From Paracoccaceae bacterium (lineage in GTDB: Bacteria > Pseudomonadota > Alphaproteobacteria > Rhodobacterales > Rhodobacteraceae): 7,622 nt of DNA. How positions within the stretch are numbered: the first letter of the stretch is position 1; every line of letters begins with the position of its first letter. Made by a program: the position numbers and the translations under genes. The notes below the pieces were generated by a model. The model did not search any database and was not told where the DNA came from. It saw only the letters and a program-made list of their open reading frames with translations. Where the stretch lies: contig JAOUMG010000079.1 of the NCBI GenBank assembly GCA_029881635.1, positions 1 to 7,622 of the forward strand. Direction: 5' to 3'. Below, piece by piece: positions 1 to 6,938 of this stretch.

Positions 1-13
1 ACTTCAGCCGAAA

Positions 14-1504
14 CTACTGAATACGTTGGCCATTGGCGAGTATCGCACCATCTTCCTTGAACTCGATCTTCGAGGTGAGCGTATCCTCACCGGTTACGAC
101 GGCAAAGAGACCCATCATCATCCGTGCGCCCATCGCCTGATCTTCTGGCACAAAGCCCATGCCAACCAGCTTGTCGATCAGGCCATTGCCGCCGATCAGC
201 TGCAGGTCAATCGCACCCACAGGCTGTGGAACCGGCCCTTCGTTCTTGAAAGTCATGGCACCGGTACCGGTAAGTTCAGCGCCAGCCGCCGACAGCTTCA
301 CCTCATTGATATCGAGAGATTTCAGTTCACCCGGTGGCTGGCTGTCCAGTTTTTGGGCATTGGTCGGATCCATGATGTCCAAAAACAGTTTTGCCGCACC
401 TGTTACATCCACAATCAGCGTTGCGGCATCGCGGGGCAATTGCATGCCCGGGTCGATCATGTTCCAAAGCCCGTCAGAAACCTTCAGGTCCACCAATTTC
501 AACAATGCGGCAAATGGTTGATCGGCATCACCTTTGCTGACCGGCATCGCAAGTTTAAAGGCAGAACTGGCAAGAGAGACATCAATGGGTACTGGAAATG
601 CAGATGCTTTGATCGAAACCTGATTTGCACCACCGCTGACACCATATTCCAACCCGGCCTTCGACAGCGCAAAATTCAGCGCGCCGCCTTCTCCATTAGA
701 AACTACCGATACTGTTTCGTTCCCGTCGGCGAAGTCCATCGTGTAGCCGCCACCGCTAAAGCCGAAAGTGCCACTTGCATCCATGCCCGCCTGCAGCATC
801 GCGTTCATGTCGGACATATCCAACCCGGAGGGGATCGTCGCAACCGAGGTTCCTGCCAAACCGGTCAGATCACCGGACATCACAAAGTTTCCCTTGCCTT
901 CGGGATCCTGGGCGGACATCGAAAAATCGAGCGTATCAGCGCGCAAATCAGAAGTTACCCGGCGCGCGTCATCCTTGACCATACGATACGTGCCGTTGGT
1001 CCCGCCAAGGATCATATCCAGTTTGAGCGGCACCTCGGCGTCATCCACAGTCATACCGTCTATGAAAAACGCCATTCTGGCAGCTGAAAAATCATAAGTT
1101 GAGTCGACCGTATCGCCGGAAACGATGGTGGACAGACCGGAATGGGTGATCTTCATCCCCAGATCTACATCTTCGCCCGTGGCAGGCTTGCTGATCATCC
1201 GGAAGGGTATTTCCTCTGACATGGTCACTTCGACCCGCCCGTCGCCCAATTCGCGCAGCCGAATCTCAGCAATCGTCAAATTGAACGTCCCGTCCGGAAC
1301 GACCGCGGCCAACACTGCATCTGAAATGACAAGCGTGTCGGCCTGCATGGTCTTTGAACCCACAGAAATCGTCTGCCCCAGATCCGCATAATAACTGGTC
1401 CAGCCCTGCCAAACTTCCTCCGCGGTAATATCGGCATACGCTGCTGTGGAACCCATAAGGGCGGCGGTCAGCGCGACAGTGCTGCGTTTGTTCCAGTATT
1501 TCAT
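14..1504 (-). CDS. DUF2125 domain-containing exported protein
   Basis: This is a 496-residue protein of unknown function that I recognise as the DUF2125 type common in Rhodobacterales. Residues 1-24 form a Sec signal peptide: a basic start (K2, K6, R7), a hydrophobic core at 9-22 and an A-Y-A cleavage site before D25. The mature protein should therefore be periplasmic or associated with the outer side of the inner membrane. The rest is rich in alternating beta-type segments with many Gly, Asp and Thr and no obvious transmembrane helix. The C-terminal part (about 404-438 and 488-496, ending A-N-G-Q-R-I-Q) carries the AsmA-like pattern of this family, with an 'AGAELTGTG' strand followed by 'VGAIDLQLIG'. 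No catalytic motif is visible, and I saw no cysteine. The ATG start is supported by the signal peptide, although the ribosome binding site is weak. It stands alone on its strand, divergent from the crotonase gene. The family call is from memory of family features; the function is unknown. Confidence 0.88.
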   Translation of the reverse strand: MKYWNKRSTVALTAALMGSTAAYADITAEEVWQGWTSYYADLGQTISVGSKTMQADTLVISDAVLAAVVPDGTFNLTIAEIRLRELGDGRVEVTMSEEIPFRMISKPATGEDVDLGMKITHSGLSTIVSGDTVDSTYDFSAARMAFFIDGMTVDDAEVPLKLDMILGGTNGTYRMVKDDARRVTSDLRADTLDFSMSAQDPEGKGNFVMSGDLTGLAGTSVATIPSGLDMSDMNAMLQAGMDASGTFGFSGGGYTMDFADGNETVSVVSNGEGGALNFALSKAGLEYGVSGGANQVSIKASAFPVPIDVSLASSAFKLAMPVSKGDADQPFAALLKLVDLKVSDGLWNMIDPGMQLPRDAATLIVDVTGAAKLFLDIMDPTNAQKLDSQPPGELKSLDINEVKLSAAGAELTGTGAMTFKNEGPVPQPVGAIDLQLIGGNGLIDKLVGMGFVPEDQAMGARMMMGLFAVVTGEDTLTSKIEFKEDGAILANGQRIQ

Positions 1505-1582
1505 CCTGAAGCCTACTCGTTGGTTATGAATTCGATTAACCCAGCATCCTGCGGCGCCAGGTCCGGGTCAAGGGGCGTGATC

Positions 1583-1598
1583 TGGTGGAATTCCACCA
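1583..1598. promoter_or_regulatory. Perfect 16-bp palindrome, candidate operator
   Basis: The sequence TGGTGGAATTCCACCA is its own reverse complement over all 16 bases. It lies in the 144-bp gap between two divergent genes, 51 bp before the crotonase ATG and 79 bp before the DUF2125 ATG. A symmetric half-site pair without a spacer suits binding of a dimeric regulator rather than a terminator, since no loop or T-tract is present. A TTGACC element, a possible -35 for the minus-strand gene, sits 11 bp away at 1566-1571, but its best -10 (GATGCT, 17-bp spacer) is poor, so no promoter is called. Which regulator binds, if any, cannot be told from the window. Confidence 0.45.
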
Positions 1599-1648
1599 CT
1601 TAGCGCTGTTACAGTCAAAGAATTAGGCGATTTAAGGGCAGAGGCAGC

Positions 1649-2269
1649 ATGATTGACGTAAAACAGGATGGGCGGCTTTGGACAGTCACGTTGTCGCGAC
1701 CGGAAAAGGCCAACTCGCTGACAAAAGCAATGCTGACAGATCTGGCACGGATCGCGACCAATGCGGCAGCGGGCGGGGTACAGGTTCTGGTGTTGACCGG
1801 CGCAGGCAAGGTTTTTTCTGCCGGCGCAGATCTGGACGAAGCGCGCGCGGGTCTGGCACGTGACCCCATTTGGCAAGAGGTCTCTGGTGCAATCGCCGCC
1901 TTGCCTTGCCTGACAATCGCAGCGCTGAACGGGACGCTGGCCGGCGGCGCCTTCGGCATGGCATTGGCCTGCGACCTGCGTGTAGCCGTTCCACAGGCGA
2001 AGTTTTTCTATCCTGTGATGAAACTTGGCTTTCTGCCACAACCGTCCGATCCGGCACGGCTGGTCGAACTGGTCGGACCATCGCGCGCTAAAATGATTCT
2101 GATGGCAGGCGCTAGAATCGATGCGGATGAAGCCCTGAACTGGGGTTTGATCGATAAAATTTCGGCTCCGGATGCATTGGCCGAAACGGTGGCTGGTTGT
2201 TCTGCAGATGCTTTGTCGGCAACGGGCGAACATGTTGCGGCGATCAAAACCATGCTGGGTAAGAAGTAA
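1649..2269 (+). CDS. Short enoyl-CoA hydratase/isomerase (crotonase) family protein
   Basis: This 206-residue protein has the crotonase fold. The first oxyanion-hole motif is F-S-A-G-A-D-L at 56-62. The second is L-A-G-G-A-F-G-M at 97-104, followed by the usual A-C-D at 107-109. A typical L-x-G-x-R-I-x-A-x-E-A-x-x-x-G-L segment, relaxed at its start, lies at about 151-167. Aligned by eye to rat mitochondrial hydratase, the two catalytic glutamates (Glu144 and Glu164) fall on G103 and V123, so ordinary hydration of enoyl-CoA is doubtful. The protein is also about 50 residues shorter than the usual 255-265 and lacks most of the C-terminal helical region. CoA-thioester binding is likely, but the reaction is unknown; isomerase, hydrolase or another crotonase activity is possible. 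The ATG has a GAGG ribosome binding site at 1641-1644. It heads a four-gene plus-strand run, with the OCD-family gene starting 31 bp after its stop. Confidence 0.87.
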   Translation: MIDVKQDGRLWTVTLSRPEKANSLTKAMLTDLARIATNAAAGGVQVLVLTGAGKVFSAGADLDEARAGLARDPIWQEVSGAIAALPCLTIAALNGTLAGGAFGMALACDLRVAVPQAKFFYPVMKLGFLPQPSDPARLVELVGPSRAKMILMAGARIDADEALNWGLIDKISAPDALAETVAGCSADALSATGEHVAAIKTMLGKK

Positions 2270-2288
2270 AATACAAGATAACCAAACC

Positions 2289-2294
2289 GGAGGA
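2289..2294 (+). promoter_or_regulatory. Strong Shine-Dalgarno site that fixes a TTG start
   Basis: GGAGGA lies 6 bases before the TTG at 2301. It is the best ribosome binding site in the window and decides the start of the OCD-family gene. An upstream in-frame ATG at 2172 would place 43 extra residues inside the preceding crotonase gene, and those residues resemble no part of the family. Confidence 0.8.
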
Positions 2295-2300
2295 ACGAGA

Positions 2301-3266
2301 TTGAAAGATCAAAACGGCTTCGTCTACCTGTCCGACACGATCCTGAGCGGTCTTGGGATCGGCGCGACCGATGTCATCGCCTGCATTGAAAAGGCCATAC
2401 ATTGCAAGGCAGACAATGTGCTCTGGACCGCCCCCAAAGCCGCCTTCATGCCGGGTGATGGCCGCTACATCATGGCGACATTGTCGGCAGCAGATGATCC
2501 GCAGTTTATCGCCGTCAAATCCGTGATGGTCAGCCCGCGCAACCCAGGCCGCGGGATGAGCGGCATCAACGGCGCAATCATGTTGCTTGACAGTGAAACC
2601 GGCGAACTGAAAGCCGTGATGGACGCCAACTGGGTAACCGCCGTCCGCACCGCCGGTCTGAGTGCTGTGGCCGCCAAGAGGTTGGCAAACCCCAAATCCC
2701 AAAGCATCGCCTTTATTGGTTGCGGTGTGCAGGCCCATAGCCATCTCGATGCCTTCGCCGAGTTGTTTCCTCTTACAGAAATACGCGCGGTGGGCCGCGG
2801 CCAGGCCAAGATTGACCAGCTTTGTGAAGCGGCACGCGCCAAGGGTTTGAAGGCCAGATCATGTGCGTCACCTCAAGAGGCGCTTGAAGGGGCCGATCTG
2901 ATCGTCAGCGCCATCACGTTGTCATATGAGGTCGATCCGTTTTTGGATGCCCGCTGGCTAAAACCGGGTGCGTTTGCCGCGATCACCGATCTGGCGCTGC
3001 CGTGGATCCCCGGCAGTATGAATGCGTTCAGCACACTTTTCATTGATGATCGCGAACAAGAGGCCACCAGCCCCAAGCCAATGGTTGAACCGGAACTGAT
3101 CACCGGTGACCTGACCGATCTGATCACCGGCAAAGTCACCGGGGTATTTACACCTGGCCGAACCGCCGCCTTTGTGTTTCGTGGCATTGCCATCGGCGAT
3201 TTCGCCTTGGCGGCGCTGGCCTGTGAACGCGCCATCGCCGCTGGCAAGGGAACCCACGTTGCATGA
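2301..3266 (+). CDS. Ornithine cyclodeaminase / mu-crystallin family protein
   Basis: With the TTG start this is 321 residues, the usual family length. The members are NAD(P)-dependent cytosolic enzymes: ornithine cyclodeaminase, alanine dehydrogenase, ketimine and imino-acid reductases. The N-terminal substrate domain carries A-P-K-A at 44-47, the conserved lysine in A-V-K-S (K73) and the arginine in T-A-V-R-T-A (R116). A Rossmann domain follows, with the dinucleotide-binding turn G-C-G-V-Q-A at 140-145. D230 in I-T-D-L matches the catalytic aspartate. These correspond by eye to Lys69, Arg112 and Asp228 of Pseudomonas putida ornithine cyclodeaminase, so the enzyme should be active. The substrate cannot be assigned; true ornithine cyclodeaminase is only one option, and no arginine or ornithine genes are near. 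It follows the crotonase gene by 31 bp and precedes the channel gene by 68 bp. A start at 2172 is possible in principle but poorly supported. Confidence 0.9.
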   Translation: MKDQNGFVYLSDTILSGLGIGATDVIACIEKAIHCKADNVLWTAPKAAFMPGDGRYIMATLSAADDPQFIAVKSVMVSPRNPGRGMSGINGAIMLLDSETGELKAVMDANWVTAVRTAGLSAVAAKRLANPKSQSIAFIGCGVQAHSHLDAFAELFPLTEIRAVGRGQAKIDQLCEAARAKGLKARSCASPQEALEGADLIVSAITLSYEVDPFLDARWLKPGAFAAITDLALPWIPGSMNAFSTLFIDDREQEATSPKPMVEPELITGDLTDLITGKVTGVFTPGRTAAFVFRGIAIGDFALAALACERAIAAGKGTHVA

Positions 3267-3334
3267 ACCAGGTGCCTTTGGTCTTGTTCTGTAGCTGTTT
3301 TCTTGCCAGAGGGTTGATCACGAAAGGGTAAGCT

Positions 3335-4648
3335 ATGGAAAACCAGCCGGAAATCGTGACCAAGGCGATCGCATACCTGCATGAAGGTTGGGCGCTGGCG
3401 CTCAGTTGGCTCAGTTCCCCTGCCGCGTGGTCCCAGTTTGCGCTGCTGCTGGTCTCCTGGGGCCTTGCCATTGTCGTTTCGCGCAAACTCGGCGCTAAAA
3501 TTGCGCAATTCGTGGCCCCACCGACCGGCGCAACCGGATTGTTTGCTATCCTCAGGCGGTTCGTCTTGCGGTTCATGCCGCTGCTATTACCGCTATTGGC
3601 CTATGGCTTTACCGCGCTGGGCGAAAGCTTCACGCGCTCGGTCTTTGGTTCGGGTGCCGTCATCGCATTTGGCAAGCGGGTTTTCCTGTTTATCGCGGCG
3701 CGTGTGTTCGTCACCCGCATTCTCCGGGAACCGTTCCTGAAACTGCTGGGGCGTTATGTTCTTATCCCTGCCGCTGCGATCTATGCCCTTGGATTGACCG
3801 AAGAGGTTTCGGCCTGGCTCGAAGGGCTGACGGTCGAATTGGGCAACATCACCTTCTCAATGATGGCACTAATACGTGGCATGATCGCCGGTAGCCTTCT
3901 GTTCTGGTTGGGTGGCTGGTCGAACCGGCAAAGTGCCGATTACATCAAGTCTCAGGAAACGCTGCGCCCGGCTACGCGCGAATTGGCCGCTAAGGCCGCC
4001 GAAATAGCCATCTTTGGTGCAGCGTTCCTGCTGCTTCTGTCGATCATGGGCATAGACCTGACCACCGTCGCAGTGCTTGGTGGCGCATTGGGCGTCGGCG
4101 TGGGTTTGGGGCTGCAGCAAATTGCCGCCAACTTCATTTCAGGCATCATCCTGCTGGTCGAGGGCCAAACCACCGTCGGCGACTATGTCGAACTTGATGG
4201 TGGTGAGGCCGGAACAATCGTCAAGATGACCGCCCGAGCCTGCATACTGGAAACCTTCGATGGCCGCTGGATCGTCGTGCCAAACGAACATTTCATCACC
4301 ACGCGGGTCGTAAACTTTTCCGATCAGGGCAGCGCCAACCGCTATGAGGTCGCGTTTTCAGTCAGCTATGACACCGACATCAACAAGGTGCCGGACATCA
4401 TTAATCCGGCAGTGGCGGCCTTGCCTTTCGTGCTGACAAATCCCGAAGGTCCAGACTGCGAGCTAAAAGGTTTTGGCGATAGTGGCGTTGATTTCAGCGT
4501 CGAATACTGGGTCAGCGGCATCGATGACGGGCGCAACAAATACGCCAGCCATGTGCTCTTTGCCGTCTGGAACGCACTGAAGGATGCAGGTATCGAAATT
4601 CCCTACCCACACCGTGTCGTCGAACTGAAAGGTGACTGGCCCAAGTGA
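3335..4648 (+). CDS. MscS-family mechanosensitive ion channel
   Basis: This 437-residue inner-membrane protein would form an oligomeric channel that opens under membrane tension to release solutes during osmotic downshock. Hydrophobic segments lie near 30-50, 75-97, 105-127, 140-157, 172-195 and 222-240. The pore-lining TM3 at about 244-275 is rich in Gly and Ala (V-L-G-G-A-L-G-V-G-V-G-L-G-L-Q-Q). L258 aligns with gate residue Leu109 of E. coli MscS, and V254 lies where Leu105 would be. The 'LQQIAANFISG' stretch resembles the MscK/KefA branch more than E. coli MscS, whose hinge Gly113 is Gln262 here. The beta domain follows at about 276-335 (G-D-Y-V-E-L, V-V-P-N-E) and the alpha/beta cytoplasmic domain at 336-430, ending in the family's I-P-Y-P-x-R motif. 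The protein lacks the large periplasmic domain of MscK. An AAGGG site at 3324-3328 supports the ATG. Its stop overlaps the flavoprotein start. Confidence 0.93.
   Translation: MENQPEIVTKAIAYLHEGWALALSWLSSPAAWSQFALLLVSWGLAIVVSRKLGAKIAQFVAPPTGATGLFAILRRFVLRFMPLLLPLLAYGFTALGESFTRSVFGSGAVIAFGKRVFLFIAARVFVTRILREPFLKLLGRYVLIPAAAIYALGLTEEVSAWLEGLTVELGNITFSMMALIRGMIAGSLLFWLGGWSNRQSADYIKSQETLRPATRELAAKAAEIAIFGAAFLLLLSIMGIDLTTVAVLGGALGVGVGLGLQQIAANFISGIILLVEGQTTVGDYVELDGGEAGTIVKMTARACILETFDGRWIVVPNEHFITTRVVNFSDQGSANRYEVAFSVSYDTDINKVPDIINPAVAALPFVLTNPEGPDCELKGFGDSGVDFSVEYWVSGIDDGRNKYASHVLFAVWNALKDAGIEIPYPHRVVELKGDWPK
4629..4635 (+). promoter_or_regulatory. Ribosome binding site for the GTG-started flavoprotein gene
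   Basis: AAGGTGA lies 9 bases upstream of the GTG at 4645, inside the last codons of the channel gene. Together with the GTGA stop/start overlap it supports translational coupling and this start choice. Confidence 0.6.
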
Positions 4649-5865
4649 CCTACGCTCTTGTCATCGGCGCGGGTCCTTCTGGCTTGATGGCGGCGGAAGC
4701 ATTGGCATCTGCAGGCCACCGGGTGATTGTAACCGAGGCCAAACCGTCGCCAGCCCGCAAATTCCTGATGGCCGGAAAATCCGGGTTGAACCTGACCAAA
4801 GACGAACCATTGGAGCAATTCAGCCAGAACTATGCGCCGGGCTGGCTTGCCCCGGTGCTCGCTGCATTTGGCCCCGCGCAGGTCCAGAACTGGGCACGCG
4901 ACTTGGGGCAGGACGTTTTCACCGGCACGTCCGGCCGGGTGTTTCCTGTAACCATGAAAGCCTCGCCATTGCTGCGGTCATGGTTGCGGCGGCTCGGGCA
5001 ATCCGGCGTCGAATTGCAGACCCGCTGGCAATGGCAGGGTTTCACCGATAACGGGTTACTGTTCGACACCCCTGAAGGCAAACAAACGCTGAAGCCATCT
5101 GCCACCGTTCTGGCACTCGGCGGGGCAAGTTGGGCGCGGCTTGGTTCCGACGGGTCTTGGGCACCTTGGCTGGCCGATAAAGGTATCCCGATCGCCCCGT
5201 TCCAACCTGCAAATATGGGCTTTCAGGTTGATTGGTCGCCTTACATGGCCCGGTTTTTCGGTCACCCGGTAAAAGGTGCGGCGCTCATCGCGGCAGGTCA
5301 GATCGACCGGGGCGAATTCGTCATTTCGAAGCGCGGCATCGAAGGCGGCGGGGTTTACGCAGTGTCGGCAGCCGTAAGGGATGGTGCGCCGCTGCTGTTG
5401 GATCTCGTGCCAGAATGGGACAGTACCGAAGTCGCCAGAAGGTTGGCCTCCGGCCCGGGTAAGGAAACCGTGGCCAACTGGCTAAGAAAATCCCTTCGGC
5501 TTGATCCGGTCCGGCTGGCGCTATTGCAGGAATGGGGCCGACCCCTCCCTTCGGATGAGGCGCTCGCATCCTTGATCAAGGCATTACCTGTACACCACAA
5601 CGGCCCACGACCGATGGATGAGGCGATTTCAACATCGGGTGGCGTGATGCAGGCCGGGCTGACAGATGGTCTGGAGCTTCGCGCCATGCCCGGTGTCTTT
5701 GCCTGCGGCGAAATGCTGGATTGGGAGGCCCCGACAGGCGGCTATCTGCTGACAGGATGCCTGGCAACCGGGCTATGGGCGGGTCGGCACGCCGCTGTTT
5801 GTGCTGACGGCTGCAACGACGGCAAACCATCCAAGGCACTTACTGGTTTGACGCCAGAAATCTGA
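4645..5865 (+). CDS. BaiN/HI0933-like flavoprotein, TIGR03862 (PP_4765) type
   Basis: This 406-residue cytosolic protein is a predicted FAD-binding oxidoreductase of unknown substrate. The N-terminal Rossmann motif is G-A-G-P-S-G at 8-13, with the ribose-binding acidic residue at the end of the second strand (E31). The family marker A-G-K-S-G-L-N-L-T follows at 43-51, then G-R-V-F-P at 97-101, A-L-G-G-A-S at 157-162 and a C-terminal FAD contact region. In that region are T-S-G-G-V at 330-334, G-E-M-L-D at 355-359 and G-G-Y-L-L-T-G at 365-371. This pattern is that of the uncharacterised flavoprotein family named for PP_4765, related to the BaiN and HI0933 groups. Membership does not establish bile-acid or any other defined chemistry. 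The GTG start overlaps the channel stop by 4 bp (GTGA) and places the first beta strand at residue 3, as expected. The last 20 or so residues look like an unstructured tail. Confidence 0.92.
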   Translation: MTYALVIGAGPSGLMAAEALASAGHRVIVTEAKPSPARKFLMAGKSGLNLTKDEPLEQFSQNYAPGWLAPVLAAFGPAQVQNWARDLGQDVFTGTSGRVFPVTMKASPLLRSWLRRLGQSGVELQTRWQWQGFTDNGLLFDTPEGKQTLKPSATVLALGGASWARLGSDGSWAPWLADKGIPIAPFQPANMGFQVDWSPYMARFFGHPVKGAALIAAGQIDRGEFVISKRGIEGGGVYAVSAAVRDGAPLLLDLVPEWDSTEVARRLASGPGKETVANWLRKSLRLDPVRLALLQEWGRPLPSDEALASLIKALPVHHNGPRPMDEAISTSGGVMQAGLTDGLELRAMPGVFACGEMLDWEAPTGGYLLTGCLATGLWAGRHAAVCADGCNDGKPSKALTGLTPEI

Positions 5866-5872
5866 AGGCATT

Positions 5873-5886
5873 GCACCCCTGGGTGC
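5873..5886. terminator. Short GC hairpin between convergent genes, possible terminator
   Basis: GCACC and GGTGC form a 5-bp stem around a 4-base CCTG loop, just after the flavoprotein stop and in the 50-bp gap before the end of holA on the opposite strand. There is no T-tract on either side, so this is at most a weak or factor-assisted bidirectional terminator. Confidence 0.3.
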
Positions 5887-5915
5887 GGCGCCAGGCCCAA
5901 TACCAGACGCCACCA

Positions 5916-6938
5916 TCAACGGCGGTTGAGCATTGCCAACCGGATCAGCGCGCGTTCCATCACCGCCATGGCTGGCGCCCGCGTGCTGGAGCGCAGCGCA
6001 AGATCGGTGTCTGTGATCAGACCCAGCGCCTGTTCTAATCTGTTTATTCCCCAGCTTTGAACCTGTTTCAGCATCCTTTCCCGGCGCGGCCCAAAAATTG
6101 GCGGGCGCATACGGGCCATGCCCTCGGCAGCCCCACCGGGGGCCGATGCTGCCGAATGCAGTGCCCGGAAATGGCGCATCGCCCCGATGCAGAGCGTCAC
6201 CGGGTTCACGCCCTGACCTTCCAGCCTTTGCAGTAATGGCCCAACCTCGGACGCGCGCGATTCGGCGACAATATTCAGAATGTCATCGACGGCAGCCTCA
6301 ATGGTGGCAGGAGCACAGGCCGCGACTTCTGCTGACATCAGCGGCGTTGCATCGCCAAACTTGTAAAGCGCCACTTTTTCCACGGTCTGCCGGAAATCAC
6401 CGGGATCCAGATCGCGCGCCAGCGCCAGAAGATCGGTCATGGCATCGCGGTCAATATCCGTCAGTCCCGCCTTGGCCAGTGTCGCCTCAATCTCGTCCCG
6501 GCTGGGCGGATCATTATAAATACCCGCCGCATAGGCATTGGGATGACCCTCAAACAGTTTTTTCAAAGCCGAGGCCTTCGTCAAGCTGCCTGCGGTCACG
6601 ACCAGCATGGCATCGCCCGGCCGCCATTCGGCCAGCGCCGCTTTCAGCACCGGTGCTGTGCCGTCTCCGGCCTCTTCGACAAACGCAACGCGGGGGCCGG
6701 GAAAAAACCCTTGTGCCTTCAAGGCATCCTGTACTTGCGCGGGATCCTTGCGCAATTCACCCGCGGCAATGCGGGTCAGGCGCATTTCAGCTTCGCCTTC
6801 GGGGCCGATCAATGCGGCAATCAACTCTTGCCGCTTCAACGCAACCCGCATGGCGTCAGCGCCGAAAATTAGTATGCCACTGCGTTCCGGTTCAGGCTGC
6901 GCAAAAAACCGGTTTGCTGCTGCCCCGCCCAGTTTCAT
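5916..6938 (-). CDS. holA: DNA polymerase III subunit delta
   Basis: This 340-residue protein is the delta subunit of the clamp loader, which opens the beta sliding clamp and helps place it on primed DNA at the replication fork. Length and layout fit the family. An N-terminal AAA+-like domain carries I-F-G-A-D at 24-28 and the beta-interacting region near F-F-P-G-P (78-82). The segment S-L-T-K-A-S-A-L-K-K at 118-127 is typical of the family. So is D-P-G-D-F-R-Q-T-V-E-K-V-A-L-Y at 178-192, which begins the part leading to the C-terminal collar domain. The collar domain contains H-F-R-A-L-H at 256-261 and a Pro-rich turn before the final helices. As is normal for delta, there is no Walker A motif. 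Its ATG overlaps the lptE stop (ATGA), with an AAGGA just upstream. It is the last gene of the leuS-lptE-holA run visible here. Confidence 0.95.
   Translation of the reverse strand: MKLGGAAANRFFAQPEPERSGILIFGADAMRVALKRQELIAALIGPEGEAEMRLTRIAAGELRKDPAQVQDALKAQGFFPGPRVAFVEEAGDGTAPVLKAALAEWRPGDAMLVVTAGSLTKASALKKLFEGHPNAYAAGIYNDPPSRDEIEATLAKAGLTDIDRDAMTDLLALARDLDPGDFRQTVEKVALYKFGDATPLMSAEVAACAPATIEAAVDDILNIVAESRASEVGPLLQRLEGQGVNPVTLCIGAMRHFRALHSAASAPGGAAEGMARMRPPIFGPRRERMLKQVQSWGINRLEQALGLITDTDLALRSSTRAPAMAVMERALIRLAMLNRR

Noticed and set aside
250..270. Palindromic ACCGGTACCGGT inside the DUF2125 gene.
   Set aside because: It is explained by codons for a Thr-Gly-Thr-Gly stretch and lies within coding sequence; no regulatory context.
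26..1087. Long 353-residue open frame on the plus strand opposite the DUF2125 gene.
   Set aside because: It is rich in His, Arg and Cys, has no recognisable domain or ribosome binding site, and lies antisense to a gene with a clear signal peptide and family pattern.
1550..1561. The 12-mer TGCGGCGCCAGG occurs here and again at 5884-5895, both in intergenic DNA.
   Set aside because: One or two 12-base matches are expected by chance in a window this size, and there is no extended similarity around them.
3286..3300. GTTC-N7-GTTT upstream of the channel gene, resembling the alphaproteobacterial LexA box GTTC-N7-GTTC.
   Set aside because: The second half-site is imperfect (7 of 8 matching bases), and one-mismatch hits are common by chance. 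Nothing else links the channel to DNA damage.
3267..3334. Gap between the OCD-family and channel genes examined for a terminator or promoter.
   Set aside because: Only a 4-bp inverted match (ACCA/TGGT) and no T-tract or convincing -35/-10 pair were found, so read-through into the channel gene remains the simplest view.
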